DNA of 64,000 bases from NCBI GenBank assembly GCA_016286165.1, contig JAEESE010000004.1, forward strand, positions 62,001-126,000, written 5' to 3'. The notes beneath the pieces were generated by a model. The model was not told where the DNA came from, searched no databases, and saw only the letters and a program-made list of their open reading frames with translations. A program made the position numbers and the translations under genes. Below are positions 10,028 through 18,858 of this stretch, piece after piece. Origin of the DNA: Bacteroidaceae bacterium (GTDB lineage Bacteria; Bacteroidota; Bacteroidia; Bacteroidales; Bacteroidaceae). How positions within the stretch are numbered: position 1 is the stretch's first letter; every line of letters starts with the position of its first letter.

Positions 10028-10115
10028 CCGGAGGTTACGGGTTTCCCGGTTTATCCGGGTATTCCGGATCTGCCGGAATATCAGGTACTTCCGTTCTATC
10101 CAGTCTGTCCGGCTC
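10028..10115 (-). other. In-frame proline-rich (PXX)n tail beyond a stop codon
   Basis: Reading on in frame past the TAA of the neighbouring membrane protein gives about 25 further codons to the next stop. They include a 9-bp-periodic stretch CCGGCAGATCCGGAATAC and onward, encoding P-A-D-P-E-Y-P-D-K-P-G-N-P. The regular PXX phase in this one frame suggests a former coding tail, read-through, or a recent nonsense mutation. Confidence 0.45.
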
Positions 10116-10484
10116 TTATTCCTCTTTCTTCAGTTCCGCCGGAATACGGAATGCGGTATACAGCTCAAGCACACAGGCTATGGCCAAGGCCACTACCCAT
10201 TCGTTTCTGCGGGCAAAGCCGACTTGGCAGACCTGCATGATCATCAAGCAGGCCGTGACCAGCAAAGCCAATGCGCCGAGCAGTTGCTGCCGACGAAGGC
10301 GGCGTATAGTGAAGCTGCGGCCCTCATAGCGCTGCAGCATCTGAAGCGGAGCAAACAACAGGGCGCCCACGGTAAACGCTACCGTAGCCCACAACGGCAA
10401 CCACATGAAAGCGGCGGCGCCAATAAGCATCAGGACAGCACCCACTTGCTGTGCCATGAGCTGACCAGGAGTTAGTTCGTTCAT
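10116..10484 (-). CDS. Small membrane protein of unknown function
   Basis: 122 residues with four predicted transmembrane helices: about 14-31, 34-51, 70-86 and 92-110. A basic RRLRRQQ loop lies between helices two and three and the C-terminus is charged (ELKKEE). I do not recognise a named family. It starts 8 bp after the stop of the upstream ftsB-like gene, so the two are probably co-transcribed, followed by plsC 137 bp downstream. The stop codon is followed by an in-frame proline-rich extension (see separate entry). Confidence 0.7.
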   Translation of the reverse strand: MNELTPGQLMAQQVGAVLMLIGAAAFMWLPLWATVAFTVGALLFAPLQMLQRYEGRSFTIRRLRRQQLLGALALLVTACLMIMQVCQVGFARRNEWVVALAIACVLELYTAFRIPAELKKEE

Positions 10485-10492
10485 CTACTGTG

Positions 10493-10813
10493 TCAGTTAT
10501 TATCCGTCGAGGTCGAGTCGACTATCACGAAGACATCTTCGTCGGCCCTCTTCATTAGATATTTCTCGCGAGCCAGTTTTTCCACAGCCTCAGGGTTGTT
10601 CATGAGCGACTGCAGGCGCGCCGACTCTTCGTCGTACTGTTGTTGGTATTTGTTGATTTCGCTCTTCAGGTTGCTGATGTCCATTCTGCGATGATAGCGC
10701 ACCAACAGACTGTTCTCATCAAACACGCCTATGACAAGCAAAAACAACACAAAGGCCACAGCATATTTGTAGCGGCGAATATACCGATTCCAAAAAGACA
10801 AAAGACGTCCCAT
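10493..10813 (-). CDS. FtsB/DivIC-type septum formation initiator
   Basis: 106 residues: a basic cytosolic stretch, one transmembrane helix (about 17-35, YAVAFVLFLLVIGVF), then a periplasmic coiled coil (ISNLKSEINKYQQQYDEESARLQSL) and the family end motif VEKLAREKYLMKRADEDVFVI. FtsB/DivIC bridges FtsL and FtsQ in the divisome. I chose the ATG at 10813 rather than the earlier in-frame start at 10951. The helix begins shortly after it, AAGGA lies 9-13 bases upstream, and the extra 46 residues are unlike the family. Confidence 0.85.
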   Translation of the reverse strand: MGRLLSFWNRYIRRYKYAVAFVLFLLVIGVFDENSLLVRYHRRMDISNLKSEINKYQQQYDEESARLQSLMNNPEAVEKLAREKYLMKRADEDVFVIVDSTSTDNN

Positions 10814-11094
10814 ATGATTATCCTTATTTTCTCGTTTCCTTACTTTTCTGGCTGCGAAGTTAGGAAAAAGTTCAGAGTTTAACGCCCTAACTGCAAAGTT
10901 TTTTTCGTCAAAACCTGTTTTTTCATTCTTTTTTATTAATTTTGCGGGCAAAAGAAGCTGAAATCACTACCTTTTCATCTCCTTAACACATCTAAAACTG
11001 CATAATCCAGACAAATAACTACCAAAGTATCAAGAACTAATAAATTCAAAAAAACATAACCTCACAAACAACCTCTGCAGCCTCAAAACGGGCT

Positions 11095-11142
11095 AAGCGA
11101 GGCACTCTCCCTTACGGGGAAGAGCGAAGAGAGAGGTTTAAA
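11095..11142. repeat. Degenerate palindromic element before dnaX
   Basis: A purine/pyrimidine palindrome (CTCTCCC TTAC GGGGAAGAG) followed by GAGAGAGG sits just upstream of the dnaX start. A related arrangement (CCTCTTCC CCCTAG AGGAG ... GAGAGG) precedes aroC at 15918-15956. Such dispersed palindromes are common in Bacteroidetes intergenic DNA. Confidence 0.5.
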
Positions 11143-11153
11143 TCCTTACACTA

Positions 11154-12998
11154 ATGAGCGAATACATAGTTTCTGCACGCAAATACCGCCCTATGACCTT
11201 CGACACCGTCGTAGGCCAAGGTGCTATTGCCACTACGCTCAAAAATGCCATTCAGGCTGACAAGCTGGCGCACGCATACCTCTTCTGCGGCCCGCGCGGC
11301 GTAGGCAAGACAACTTGCGCACGCATCTTCGCCAAGACCATCAACTGCTTGAATCCTCGCCAGGACGGCGAAGCATGCGGCGAGTGCGAGTCATGCATGG
11401 CATTCAACGAAGGGCGTTCGCTGAATATTCACGAGCTTGATGCTGCATCCAACAACTCGGTCGAAGATATTCGTACTTTAATAGATCAGGTTCGAATACC
11501 GCCTCAGATAGGCAAATACAAGGTGTTCATCATCGATGAGGTGCACATGCTCTCGACCAACGCCTTCAATGCCTTCCTCAAGACCCTCGAGGAACCGCCC
11601 GCCCATGCCATCTTTATCCTTGCCACAACCGAGAAACATAAGATTCTGCCCACTATCCTATCGCGCTGCCAAACCTATGATTTCCAGCGCATGAGCGTGG
11701 AGAATATTGTCAGACATCTGGCTGAAGTGGCACAGAAGGAAGGCTATTCATTCGAGCCGGCGGCATTAAACGTCATAGCACAAAAGGCCGACGGCGGCAT
11801 GCGCGATGCCCTCTCCATCTTCGACCAAGTGGCAAGCTACACGGGAGGACAAATCACCTATGCCCGCACCATCGAGAACCTAAATGTCCTCGACTACGAA
11901 TACTACTTCCGCCTCGTCGACTATCTCCTCGAGAAGAAGATAAGCGAGAGCCTGTTGCTCTTCAACGAGGTGTTGGCAAAAGGGTTCGAAGGCGGACCGT
12001 TCATCAGCGGCCTGGCCACTCATCTGCGCGACCTGCTCGTAAGTCGCGATGCCCAAACGACACAGCTGCTCGAAGCCAGCGACGATATTCGCAGCCGTTA
12101 TGCCGAGCAGGCAGCGCGATGCAAGCCTCAGTGGCTATACCATGCCATTCGTCTGTGCAACGACTGCGACCAGGCTTACCGCACAAGTCGCAACAAACGC
12201 CTGCAAGTGGAGCTGACGCTTATCGAGGCAGCCCAGGCAACCGACGATGATCCTGGTGCGGGGCGCCGCCCTGTACATCGTATTCTCAAACCAATATTCA
12301 ACCTTCTGGCAGCAGCTGCCGCGAAGGCTGACTCTGCAGCTGTACCCCAGCCGCAGCAGACCGTTGTGCCCAAAGCAACCGCAAACGAACAACAAGCTCC
12401 TGAGGCCGCAAAACCATCAAGCCAGGCAAGCCCGAAAACAAGCCCAGGCTTACAGCCCGATAAAGTAGGCCTAAATGGCCAACAAAGCCGACCTAAAAAG
12501 CCTCTTAGGTTGGGCTCACTCGGGCCCAGCATAGGAATGAGCCTTCGCAGCTCTTCTGCATCACCCACAAAGGAGGCCGGCAAAGAAGGCGCTGCCCCTT
12601 CAGCAACGCCTGCCGAACAACTCGAGGACAAGCCCTTCACCCAAGGCGACCTGAACCTGCAATGGCAGGCCTTCATCAACACGTTGACGGTCGAGCATAC
12701 GGCTCTTGCACAGAACATGCGCATCATGACTCCAATGCTCGACGAACAAGGCACGCAAGCCACCGTCAGCGTCGACAACGAAGACGTGGCAGCCATGCTC
12801 ACTCGCATTCAGCCTCAACTGCTGGCATTCATCCGCAAGGCCCTTCACAACTCAAAATTCACGCTGTCCGTTGACATCACCGAGCCCACCGAACAGCCCA
12901 AACGAGTCTACGACAAGCGCGAACAGCTTAAGTATTTCTGCTCACAAAACCCGGCACTCATAAGCCTCGGAAAAGCTTTTAAACTTGAACTGAGCTGA
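11154..12998 (+). CDS. dnaX: DNA polymerase III subunit gamma/tau
   Basis: 614 residues. The AAA+ clamp-loader module occupies residues 1-370: Walker A GPRGVGKTT near 45-53, four zinc-ligand cysteines between about 64 and 83 (CGECESC), Walker B with DEVH, and the sensor motif TTEKHKILPTILSRCQ. A Pro/Ala/Gln-rich linker (about 375-505) joins to a tau-like C-terminal domain with FINTLTVEH. The protein loads the beta clamp and holds the polymerase core. A -7 box TAATTTTG lies far upstream at 10937-10944, so a leader of about 200 nt is possible. No slippery A-run for a programmed gamma frameshift was noticed. Confidence 0.95.
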   Translation: MSEYIVSARKYRPMTFDTVVGQGAIATTLKNAIQADKLAHAYLFCGPRGVGKTTCARIFAKTINCLNPRQDGEACGECESCMAFNEGRSLNIHELDAASNNSVEDIRTLIDQVRIPPQIGKYKVFIIDEVHMLSTNAFNAFLKTLEEPPAHAIFILATTEKHKILPTILSRCQTYDFQRMSVENIVRHLAEVAQKEGYSFEPAALNVIAQKADGGMRDALSIFDQVASYTGGQITYARTIENLNVLDYEYYFRLVDYLLEKKISESLLLFNEVLAKGFEGGPFISGLATHLRDLLVSRDAQTTQLLEASDDIRSRYAEQAARCKPQWLYHAIRLCNDCDQAYRTSRNKRLQVELTLIEAAQATDDDPGAGRRPVHRILKPIFNLLAAAAAKADSAAVPQPQQTVVPKATANEQQAPEAAKPSSQASPKTSPGLQPDKVGLNGQQSRPKKPLRLGSLGPSIGMSLRSSSASPTKEAGKEGAAPSATPAEQLEDKPFTQGDLNLQWQAFINTLTVEHTALAQNMRIMTPMLDEQGTQATVSVDNEDVAAMLTRIQPQLLAFIRKALHNSKFTLSVDITEPTEQPKRVYDKREQLKYFCSQNPALISLGKAFKLELS

Positions 12999-13020
12999 CA
13001 CATCTATAAAAACACGCACG

Positions 13021-13120
13021 GTCACGTGCGCCTGCACGTACGGTCATAAACGCTTACACATACGGACGTAAACGCTTACACGTACGTTCGTATCAGCTCA
13101 TACGTCTGGACGTATTTTCC
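13021..13120. repeat. 22-bp tandem repeat array (4 full units and a part)
   Basis: Units start at 13021, 13043, 13065 and 13087 with a partial unit at 13109, each exactly 22 bp. The units share CGTA near the start, CTTACA in the middle and TACG at the end. It fills the spacer between dnaX and the HExxH gene. The unit resembles those of the larger array at 36.1 kb. Confidence 0.85.
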
Positions 13121-13127
13121 ACTACTT

Positions 13128-13487
13128 ATGCCCATAGTCAACCGCTACATCCCATTCAGGACCTTTGCCGCCGTGAACATCTTCGGCCTCATCTTCGTCA
13201 AGAAAGGCTACAAGTTCACCGAGGCAGACCTGCGCCACGAGCTTATCCACACGCGGCAGATGCGCGAGTTGCTGTTTATTCCGTTCTACATCGTTTATTT
13301 CGGCGAGTGGCTGGTGCGCCTCATCCAGTACCGCAGCCTGCTCAGGGCTTATTTCAACGTTTCATTCGAGCGTGAGGCTTACCTCCACCAGGCAGAGCGG
13401 GACTACCTCAAGAAACGTCCTCTCTACGCTTGGCGCCATTATTTGCGAAAGGCGCCGGCAGCTCAAAATGCATCTTCTCGCCGGTAG
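13128..13487 (+). CDS. Small HExxH membrane protein, putative metallopeptidase
   Basis: 119 residues with two hydrophobic segments (about 12-24 and 48-64) and the zinc-peptidase signature H37-E-L-I-H41 in RHELIHTRQM. A Glu at 60 (YFGEWL) could be the third ligand. The architecture is like the minimal core of BlaR1/M56-type peptidases, but I do not recognise a named family and no activity should be assumed. Its last 80 bp overlap the 3' end of the convergent RluA-type gene. The 22-bp repeat array ends just before the start codon. Confidence 0.7.
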   Translation: MPIVNRYIPFRTFAAVNIFGLIFVKKGYKFTEADLRHELIHTRQMRELLFIPFYIVYFGEWLVRLIQYRSLLRAYFNVSFEREAYLHQAERDYLKKRPLYAWRHYLRKAPAAQNASSRR

Positions 13488-15108
13488 CAGGATGCACAAA
13501 ATCAAGAGCTTCGGCATGCAGATACAGGCGCCTGGCCAACTGTCCGTATAACCTGTCGCCCACGATGGGCATACCCAAGCCCTCGGGCGATGAGGCATGC
13601 ATGCGCAACTGATGCGTCCTGCCTGTCAATGGGAAAAAGGCCACGCGCGTGACTGGCCGTTCATCATCCTCTCTTAACGCCTCATTTCCAAGCACTTCAT
13701 AACGCGTCACAGCTTCAAGACCCCGTTCACGATCCACACGTTGACGGGGTAAATCGTCATAGTCGGGCGCAAGAGGCAGACTAATCGTGCCGTTCATCTC
13801 CTCACGTTGCCAATGCCCTTCGAGCAATGCTACATAACGTTTGTGCACCTGCCTGAGCTCAAACATACGCTGCAGCCAACCATAGCTCATCTGTGTCTTG
13901 GCCAAAATCATCAAACCCGACGTATCCTGGTCCAGGCGGTGCACCACAACAGGTCCTGCCAGACCGCTCCAATGGCTACGCGCCCATTGCTGCACATCGG
14001 GCAAGTCCGTTTTCCCCGGCACACTCAACCAGCCAGCGGGCTTTGCCACAACGGCCATCCACGCATCTTCCCACAACACCTGTACTTCGCCGACCGCCCG
14101 TTCGTAATGTCGAGCCGGATCTGGTTCCACATCAAGTCCCTGCAACATAAACGAGAGGATTGGCCTGCATTTGCGGTTGCACGCCGGATAGAACACACCT
14201 GTCCGGCGATAAGCGTCTGCAGGCGCTGGGCCCCACCAGAATTCGGCCATTGCCAGCGGTTTCAGTCCCAAGGCAAAGGCTGCATTAAGCAATTTCGGTG
14301 CACAACACTCACCCGCTCCCGATGGGATAGCGACCTTGTTATCAGCATGATACGTGCCGAATATCTCGGGCAGACTACGCTGCTCCCCTCGCCCATTGCG
14401 GAAATGAAACTGCTCAAAGAGCCATTGCTGCAGAGCTTCGCTGCGCTGGCGCCGCTCATCTTTTGCCCGACGAATCTTGGTTTCAAGCTCGCCCAACCTA
14501 ACTTCCAAAGCCTTTATGGCGGCATCATTCTTTAGCTTTGCACGCCTAATCTCAGCCTTTTGGTATTGACTCTCGCGCTCCATTTCTGCTGCCAGCGACC
14601 TTGCCTCTGGCGAATCATCGCTTAACATCAATCGCTGAGCAGCCCGAGCCTTTTTTCCGCGTTCATAAACATCTTTGGCTGTTTCCACAGCTTCGCGGCG
14701 CTCTTCCTCCAATGTGTCAATCTGCTTCCTACATTCTATCGCAGCGGATTGATTATCAGACGCTTCGATGGCCTTGCTCAAACCCACGATTTCAGCCTGT
14801 TCTTTCTGAAAATAACTCTCAGGATTGAGGTAATCAAACACGGGCGGCACAAACCACGGATGCGCATAAGTGCCGCACAACTGCCCGGAATAAGCCGCCA
14901 GGAAACCGCCTTCAACCACCAAAACGCCGTACATCTTGCCCTCAGCTGTCAAGCCTTCGCGGTCAAGATAATCCTTCACTATCTCAGCAGCACGCAGGCA
15001 CAACGGATGCGGAGTATAGCGAAAAGGGAACGTGAAAGCCTTAGGCAAGGCATCATGAGCCGTGTCCAAAGGATGCAGGAATGTAGGCTTCGACGTTGTC
15101 ATCATCAT
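13408..15108 (-). CDS. RluA-family pseudouridine synthase with long N-terminal extension
   Basis: 566 residues from the ATG at 15108. Residues 1-320 are an extension with a strong coiled coil (about 105-235) and then a Cys-rich part (GECCAPKLLNAAF ... NRKCRPILSFMLQGLDVE). The C-terminal half is the pseudouridine synthase: VVAKPAGWLSVPGK, catalytic Asp393 in HRLDQDTSG, KRYVALLEG, and FPLTGRTHQLRMH. Members modify uridines in 23S rRNA or tRNA; the exact site cannot be read. I preferred 15108 to 15141 because a -7 box TATCTTTG (15121-15128) would put transcription start between them. The gene end overlaps the HExxH gene. Confidence 0.85.
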   Translation of the reverse strand: MMMTTSKPTFLHPLDTAHDALPKAFTFPFRYTPHPLCLRAAEIVKDYLDREGLTAEGKMYGVLVVEGGFLAAYSGQLCGTYAHPWFVPPVFDYLNPESYFQKEQAEIVGLSKAIEASDNQSAAIECRKQIDTLEEERREAVETAKDVYERGKKARAAQRLMLSDDSPEARSLAAEMERESQYQKAEIRRAKLKNDAAIKALEVRLGELETKIRRAKDERRQRSEALQQWLFEQFHFRNGRGEQRSLPEIFGTYHADNKVAIPSGAGECCAPKLLNAAFALGLKPLAMAEFWWGPAPADAYRRTGVFYPACNRKCRPILSFMLQGLDVEPDPARHYERAVGEVQVLWEDAWMAVVAKPAGWLSVPGKTDLPDVQQWARSHWSGLAGPVVVHRLDQDTSGLMILAKTQMSYGWLQRMFELRQVHKRYVALLEGHWQREEMNGTISLPLAPDYDDLPRQRVDRERGLEAVTRYEVLGNEALREDDERPVTRVAFFPLTGRTHQLRMHASSPEGLGMPIVGDRLYGQLARRLYLHAEALDFVHPATGEKMHFELPAPFANNGAKRREDVS

Positions 15109-15210
15109 CTTTTTCGTTTGCAAAGATAAGGTCTTGTGCACAAAAATACGTACTTTTCCATGGCAGAAAATGGTCTTTATGCACTTTTTATCAATAAAAC
15201 ATCGCTCTCC

Positions 15211-15244
15211 TTTGCAATCGTTTGGTCATTTATTGCTACTTTTG
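15211..15244 (+). promoter_or_regulatory. Predicted promoter for slyD
   Basis: TTTG at 15211-15214, spacer 22 bp, TACTTTTG at 15237-15244. The slyD ATG at 15285 follows by 40 bp. Confidence 0.6.
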
Positions 15245-15284
15245 CAGTCGAATTTACACATTAATTATTTTATACACAGCAAAC

Positions 15285-15848
15285 ATGGCACAGAGATATC
15301 TCAAGGTGAGCTACCAGATGTTCACCAACACAGCCTCTTCGCACAAGCTGCTCTACGAAACCGAAGCTTCGCGCCCGGCGGCATTTGTCACGGACATGGG
15401 CCTGATGATTGAAGCCTTCGAACAACGACTCACCGAGGTTCCTTCCGGCGAGCAGTTCGACTTCACCCTGCAACCGTCCGAGGCTTTCGGCGAGCGCGAC
15501 GAGTCCTTAGTGCGCCCTGTGGCACGTAAGATTTTCGAGATCGACGGCAAGTTTGACAACGAGCACATCTTCCCCGGTGCAGAAGTGCCGCTCATGGATA
15601 GCGAAGGCAATCATTTCTACGGCACAATCGTCAAGATTACAGACTCCGAAGTAACCGTCGACCTCAACAACCCGCTCGCAGGCAAAGCCTTGCAGTTCAC
15701 GGGAACGGTGCACGAGAACCGCGAAGCTACGCTGCAGGAGATTGAACAAACCGCCAAAATCCTCAGCGGAGAATGCGGTGGTTGCGGAGGCTGCGGTGGC
15801 TGTGGCGACAGCGAAGACTGCGGCGGCTGCAGCGGATGCAAGCAATAA
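15285..15848 (+). CDS. slyD: FKBP-type peptidyl-prolyl isomerase, SlyD-like
   Basis: 187 residues from MAQRYLKVS. The first 150 residues have the SlyD plan: a split FKBP domain with an insert-in-flap region (QPSEAFGERDESLVRPVARKIF), then NHFYGTIVKITDSEVTVDLNNPLAGKALQF, where the NPLAGK motif is diagnostic. The C-terminal tail is rich in Cys and Gly (CGGCGGCGGCGDSEDC), comparable to the metal-binding tail of SlyD used in nickel delivery. I chose 15285 rather than the upstream in-frame ATG at 15222 because the predicted promoter lies between them. Confidence 0.93.
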   Translation: MAQRYLKVSYQMFTNTASSHKLLYETEASRPAAFVTDMGLMIEAFEQRLTEVPSGEQFDFTLQPSEAFGERDESLVRPVARKIFEIDGKFDNEHIFPGAEVPLMDSEGNHFYGTIVKITDSEVTVDLNNPLAGKALQFTGTVHENREATLQEIEQTAKILSGECGGCGGCGGCGDSEDCGGCSGCKQ

Positions 15849-15996
15849 TTCTATAATTTCAGCCCAACTGTCAATCCTCAAATTTCCGCTCGGCTCCATC
15901 GCTTCCACGAGCGAAGCTAAGCCCTCTTCCCCCTAGAGGAGATCGGGCAGAGAGGCCCTTTAATCCTTTATTCCGAATCATTAATCCACCATCCCC

Positions 15997-17109
15997 TTGA
16001 ATACATTCGGTAACCTTTTCCGCTTAACCTCGTTCGGCGAGAGTCATGGAGCGGCCATCGGCGGTGTCGTCGACGGCTGTCCTGCCGGCTTGGAGCTTGA
16101 CTTGGACCTTATACAAACGGAACTCAATCGCCGCAGACCCGGCCAAAGCCGCCTCACCACTGCCCGCAAGGAGGCAGACAGCGTGGAATTCCTGTCAGGT
16201 TTGCTCGATGCCCCAACGTCTGCCGATGGCGACACGAAGGCAAATATCAAACTCACCACAGGCACACCCATAGGCTTCATAGTTCGAAATGCCGACCATC
16301 ATTCGTCCGACTACGATGACCTTCGCGACATCTTCCGGCCTTCACATGCCGACTACACCTACTATGCCAAGTACGGTATTCGCGACCATCGTGGCGGAGG
16401 ACGGGCCTCGGCACGCGAGACGATTAGTCGTGTAGTGGCCGGTGCCATTGCCAAGCAAGTGCTGAAACAAGTAGGCATCGACATCAAGGCATGGACTGCG
16501 CAAGTGGGTGATATAGCCTGCGAGCGCGACTGGACTCGCCTGGACCTCAACAAGATAGAGGACACCGCCGTGCGCTGCCCAGACCTCGAGAAAGCACGTC
16601 AGATGGAAGACCTTATCATGAGCGTCAAGAGCGAAGGCGACACCATCGGAGGCATCGTGGCCGGCGTCGTCACAGGCTGTCCGGCAGGCCTTGGCGAACC
16701 TGTATTCGGCAAACTGCACTCCCTATTAGGCAGCGCCATGCTCTCAATAAACGCCGTGAAAGGTTTTGAATATGGCGAGGGCTTCGACGGCGTGAGTAAG
16801 CGCGGAAGCGAGGTGGCAGACAGGCAAGTGCCAGGCGGCAACTTCCTCTCCAACCACTCAGGCGGCATTCAAGGTGGCATAAGCAACGGACAACCCATCA
16901 CCTTCCGCGTGGCTTTCAAGCCAGTAGCTACGCTCCTGCAGCCACAACAGACGGTCGATATTCACGACAACACCGTCACCGTTAACCCGCGTGGCCGCCA
17001 CGATCCTTGTGTCTTGCCGCGCGCTGTGCCCATCGTGGAAGCTATGGCAGCAATGGTTATTCTTGATGCCTACCTCATAAACGCAGGAACAATTGACTTT
17101 AAGCGGTAA
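15997..17109 (+). CDS. aroC: Chorismate synthase (TTG start)
   Basis: 370 residues, full length for the family. FMN and substrate motifs are clear: [27 protein letters not shown] at the start, [25 protein letters not shown], the [10 protein letters not shown] motif, and the late [19 protein letters not shown]. It makes chorismate from EPSP, the last common step for aromatic amino acids and menaquinone. The codon at the expected N-terminus is TTG at 15997; the next in-frame ATG would remove conserved residues, so TTG is the likely start. A degenerate palindromic element lies in the 148-bp spacer upstream. Confidence 0.95.
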   Translation: MNTFGNLFRLTSFGESHGAAIGGVVDGCPAGLELDLDLIQTELNRRRPGQSRLTTARKEADSVEFLSGLLDAPTSADGDTKANIKLTTGTPIGFIVRNADHHSSDYDDLRDIFRPSHADYTYYAKYGIRDHRGGGRASARETISRVVAGAIAKQVLKQVGIDIKAWTAQVGDIACERDWTRLDLNKIEDTAVRCPDLEKARQMEDLIMSVKSEGDTIGGIVAGVVTGCPAGLGEPVFGKLHSLLGSAMLSINAVKGFEYGEGFDGVSKRGSEVADRQVPGGNFLSNHSGGIQGGISNGQPITFRVAFKPVATLLQPQQTVDIHDNTVTVNPRGRHDPCVLPRAVPIVEAMAAMVILDAYLINAGTIDFKR

Positions 17110-17237
17110 ATTCAGGAAGTTAAAGAAGCTATCGCCCAGCTCGCCCTACCGGCTGAAGTCCTTGAAGTGTCAAGCGTCCCGCCGGCCGAGCAAAAGACGA
17201 AAACCTCAAGAAGAGAAAACATTAAACCTTAAATAAC

Positions 17238-17307
17238 TAAACGTTAAACGTTAATCGCTGAACGAATAAAAGCATAACCTTAAACGTTAATCGTTAAACG
17301 TTAAACG
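17238..17307. repeat. Two 7-bp tandem repeat blocks upstream of cstA
   Basis: Block one (17238-17265) is TAAACGT x2, TAATCGC, TGAACGA. Block two (17280-17307) is TTAAACG, TTAATCG and TTAAACG x2. They end 7 bp before the cstA ATG, so they lie in its leader. Confidence 0.85.
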
Positions 17308-17314
17308 AAAAAAA

Positions 17315-18838
17315 ATGATCACCTTCTTTGTATGCCTCGTAGCTCTCGTTCTGGGCTATCTCCTCTATGGAGTCTTTGTGGAAAAAGTGTTTGGCGTGGA
17401 GCCTGAACGAGCAACTCCTTCACACCGGTTGGCCGATGGCGTGGACTACGTGGCAATGCCGACCTGGCGCGTATACCTTATCCAATTCCTGAACATAGCA
17501 GGCACGGGGCCCATCTTCGGCGCCATCATGGGTATCCTCTTCGGACCGTCGGCCTACATTTGGATAGTGGGCGGCTGTATCTTCATGGGCGCCGTGCACG
17601 ACTACCTCTGCGGCATGATCTCCATACGTCAGGACGGAGCCTCGCTGCCGGAGATGGTTGGCAACGAACTCGGCCAGGGAGCACGTCAGGCTATGCGTGG
17701 CCTGTCGCTGTTGTTGCTGGTGCTTGTGGGCACCGTCTTCGTGACCACAGCCGCCGGACTGCTGGCCACGATGACGCATGGTACTTGGGGATTCGACCTC
17801 GCCAGCTGGCGCTGGATATGGATTGGCCTTGTGTTTGTCTACTGTATCCTGGCCACCTTGCTGCCCATCGACACGTTAATTGGGCGCCTCTACCCTATCT
17901 TTGGAGCAGCATTGCTCATCATGGCAATAGGCGTGGGCTACGGCATTGTCACACGCGACGGCTGGATTCCTGAGATTACCCACGCTCCGTTCGTCAGTCA
18001 CCACCCGAAAGGTCTGCCTATCTTCCCCTTCCTGTGCATCACCATTGCCTGCGGCGCCATAAGCGGTTTCCATGCCACACAGTCGCCTTTGATGGCCCGT
18101 TGTCTGGAAAATGAGCGGCGCGGGCGCTTCGTGTTCTATGGCGCGATGATTACCGAGGGCATTGTTGCCATGATATGGGCTGCGGCAGCTATTAAATTTG
18201 CGGCGTCCCAATCTGTCGCTGACCCTCCCCTTGCGTCAAAAGCCAACGTTCCTTACCAAGCCCTGTCAGCCATCCTGAGCTCGAACGGCAGCACTAATCC
18301 CGCACTTCTTGTCAATCTAATTTGCACGACATGGATGGGCCGTATCGGAGCTCTGCTGGCCGTACTCGGCGTAGTGGCAGCCCCCATCACAAGTGGTGAC
18401 ACAGCCTATCGCTCGGCTCGACTTATTGTGGCAGATTTCCTGCACCTTAACCAACATAAGATAGTCAATCGTCTTGTGCTCGCCTGCCCCATCTTCGCCA
18501 TTTCAGCTGCGTTGGTTTTCGTTGACTTCGACGTACTGTGGCGCTATTTCGCTTGGACTAACCAAACGCTGGCAACGTGTTTCCTGTGGACGGCGGCCGT
18601 TTGGCTCCATCGTCATGGACGTAATGCGTGGATAGCATTCCTGCCTGCGGTGTTCATGACGGTTGTCATCACAAGTTACATCCTGGCAGCTCCCGAAGGC
18701 TTCCGTCTGCCTCAGACCATCTCCCTCGTCGTAGGCTTCGTCGCAGCCATCAGCCTCGCCATTTGGTTCCTCCGGTTCATGAGAAGAAGTAAGGACAATA
18801 TAAATTGTGATAATCAAGAAGATAACGAAGTTAAGTAA
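17315..18838 (+). CDS. cstA: CstA-family carbon starvation / peptide-pyruvate transporter
   Basis: 507 residues with about 12-13 transmembrane helices. Family signatures are GVDYVAMPTWRVYLIQFLNIAGTGPIFGAIMGILFGP in the first quarter, GAVHDYLCGMISIRQDGASLPE, and GFHATQSPLMARCLENERRGR in the middle. CstA proteins of the inner membrane import peptides or pyruvate during nutrient limitation. This is the short form typical of Bacteroidetes (E. coli CstA has about 700 residues). Heptamer repeats occupy its leader. An acyl-ACP thioesterase gene follows 20 bp downstream, a likely two-gene operon ended by the terminator at 19661. Confidence 0.93.
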   Translation: MITFFVCLVALVLGYLLYGVFVEKVFGVEPERATPSHRLADGVDYVAMPTWRVYLIQFLNIAGTGPIFGAIMGILFGPSAYIWIVGGCIFMGAVHDYLCGMISIRQDGASLPEMVGNELGQGARQAMRGLSLLLLVLVGTVFVTTAAGLLATMTHGTWGFDLASWRWIWIGLVFVYCILATLLPIDTLIGRLYPIFGAALLIMAIGVGYGIVTRDGWIPEITHAPFVSHHPKGLPIFPFLCITIACGAISGFHATQSPLMARCLENERRGRFVFYGAMITEGIVAMIWAAAAIKFAASQSVADPPLASKANVPYQALSAILSSNGSTNPALLVNLICTTWMGRIGALLAVLGVVAAPITSGDTAYRSARLIVADFLHLNQHKIVNRLVLACPIFAISAALVFVDFDVLWRYFAWTNQTLATCFLWTAAVWLHRHGRNAWIAFLPAVFMTVVITSYILAAPEGFRLPQTISLVVGFVAAISLAIWFLRFMRRSKDNINCDNQEDNEVK

Positions 18839-18858
18839 GTTAACTCCCCAATTATTTG

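Noticed and set aside
10006..10329. Plus-strand frame with a collagen-like Gly-rich start (PGGYGFPGLSGYSG)
   Set aside because: It is the mirror of the Pro-rich repeat and of a membrane protein gene on the minus strand; no start signal or family match.
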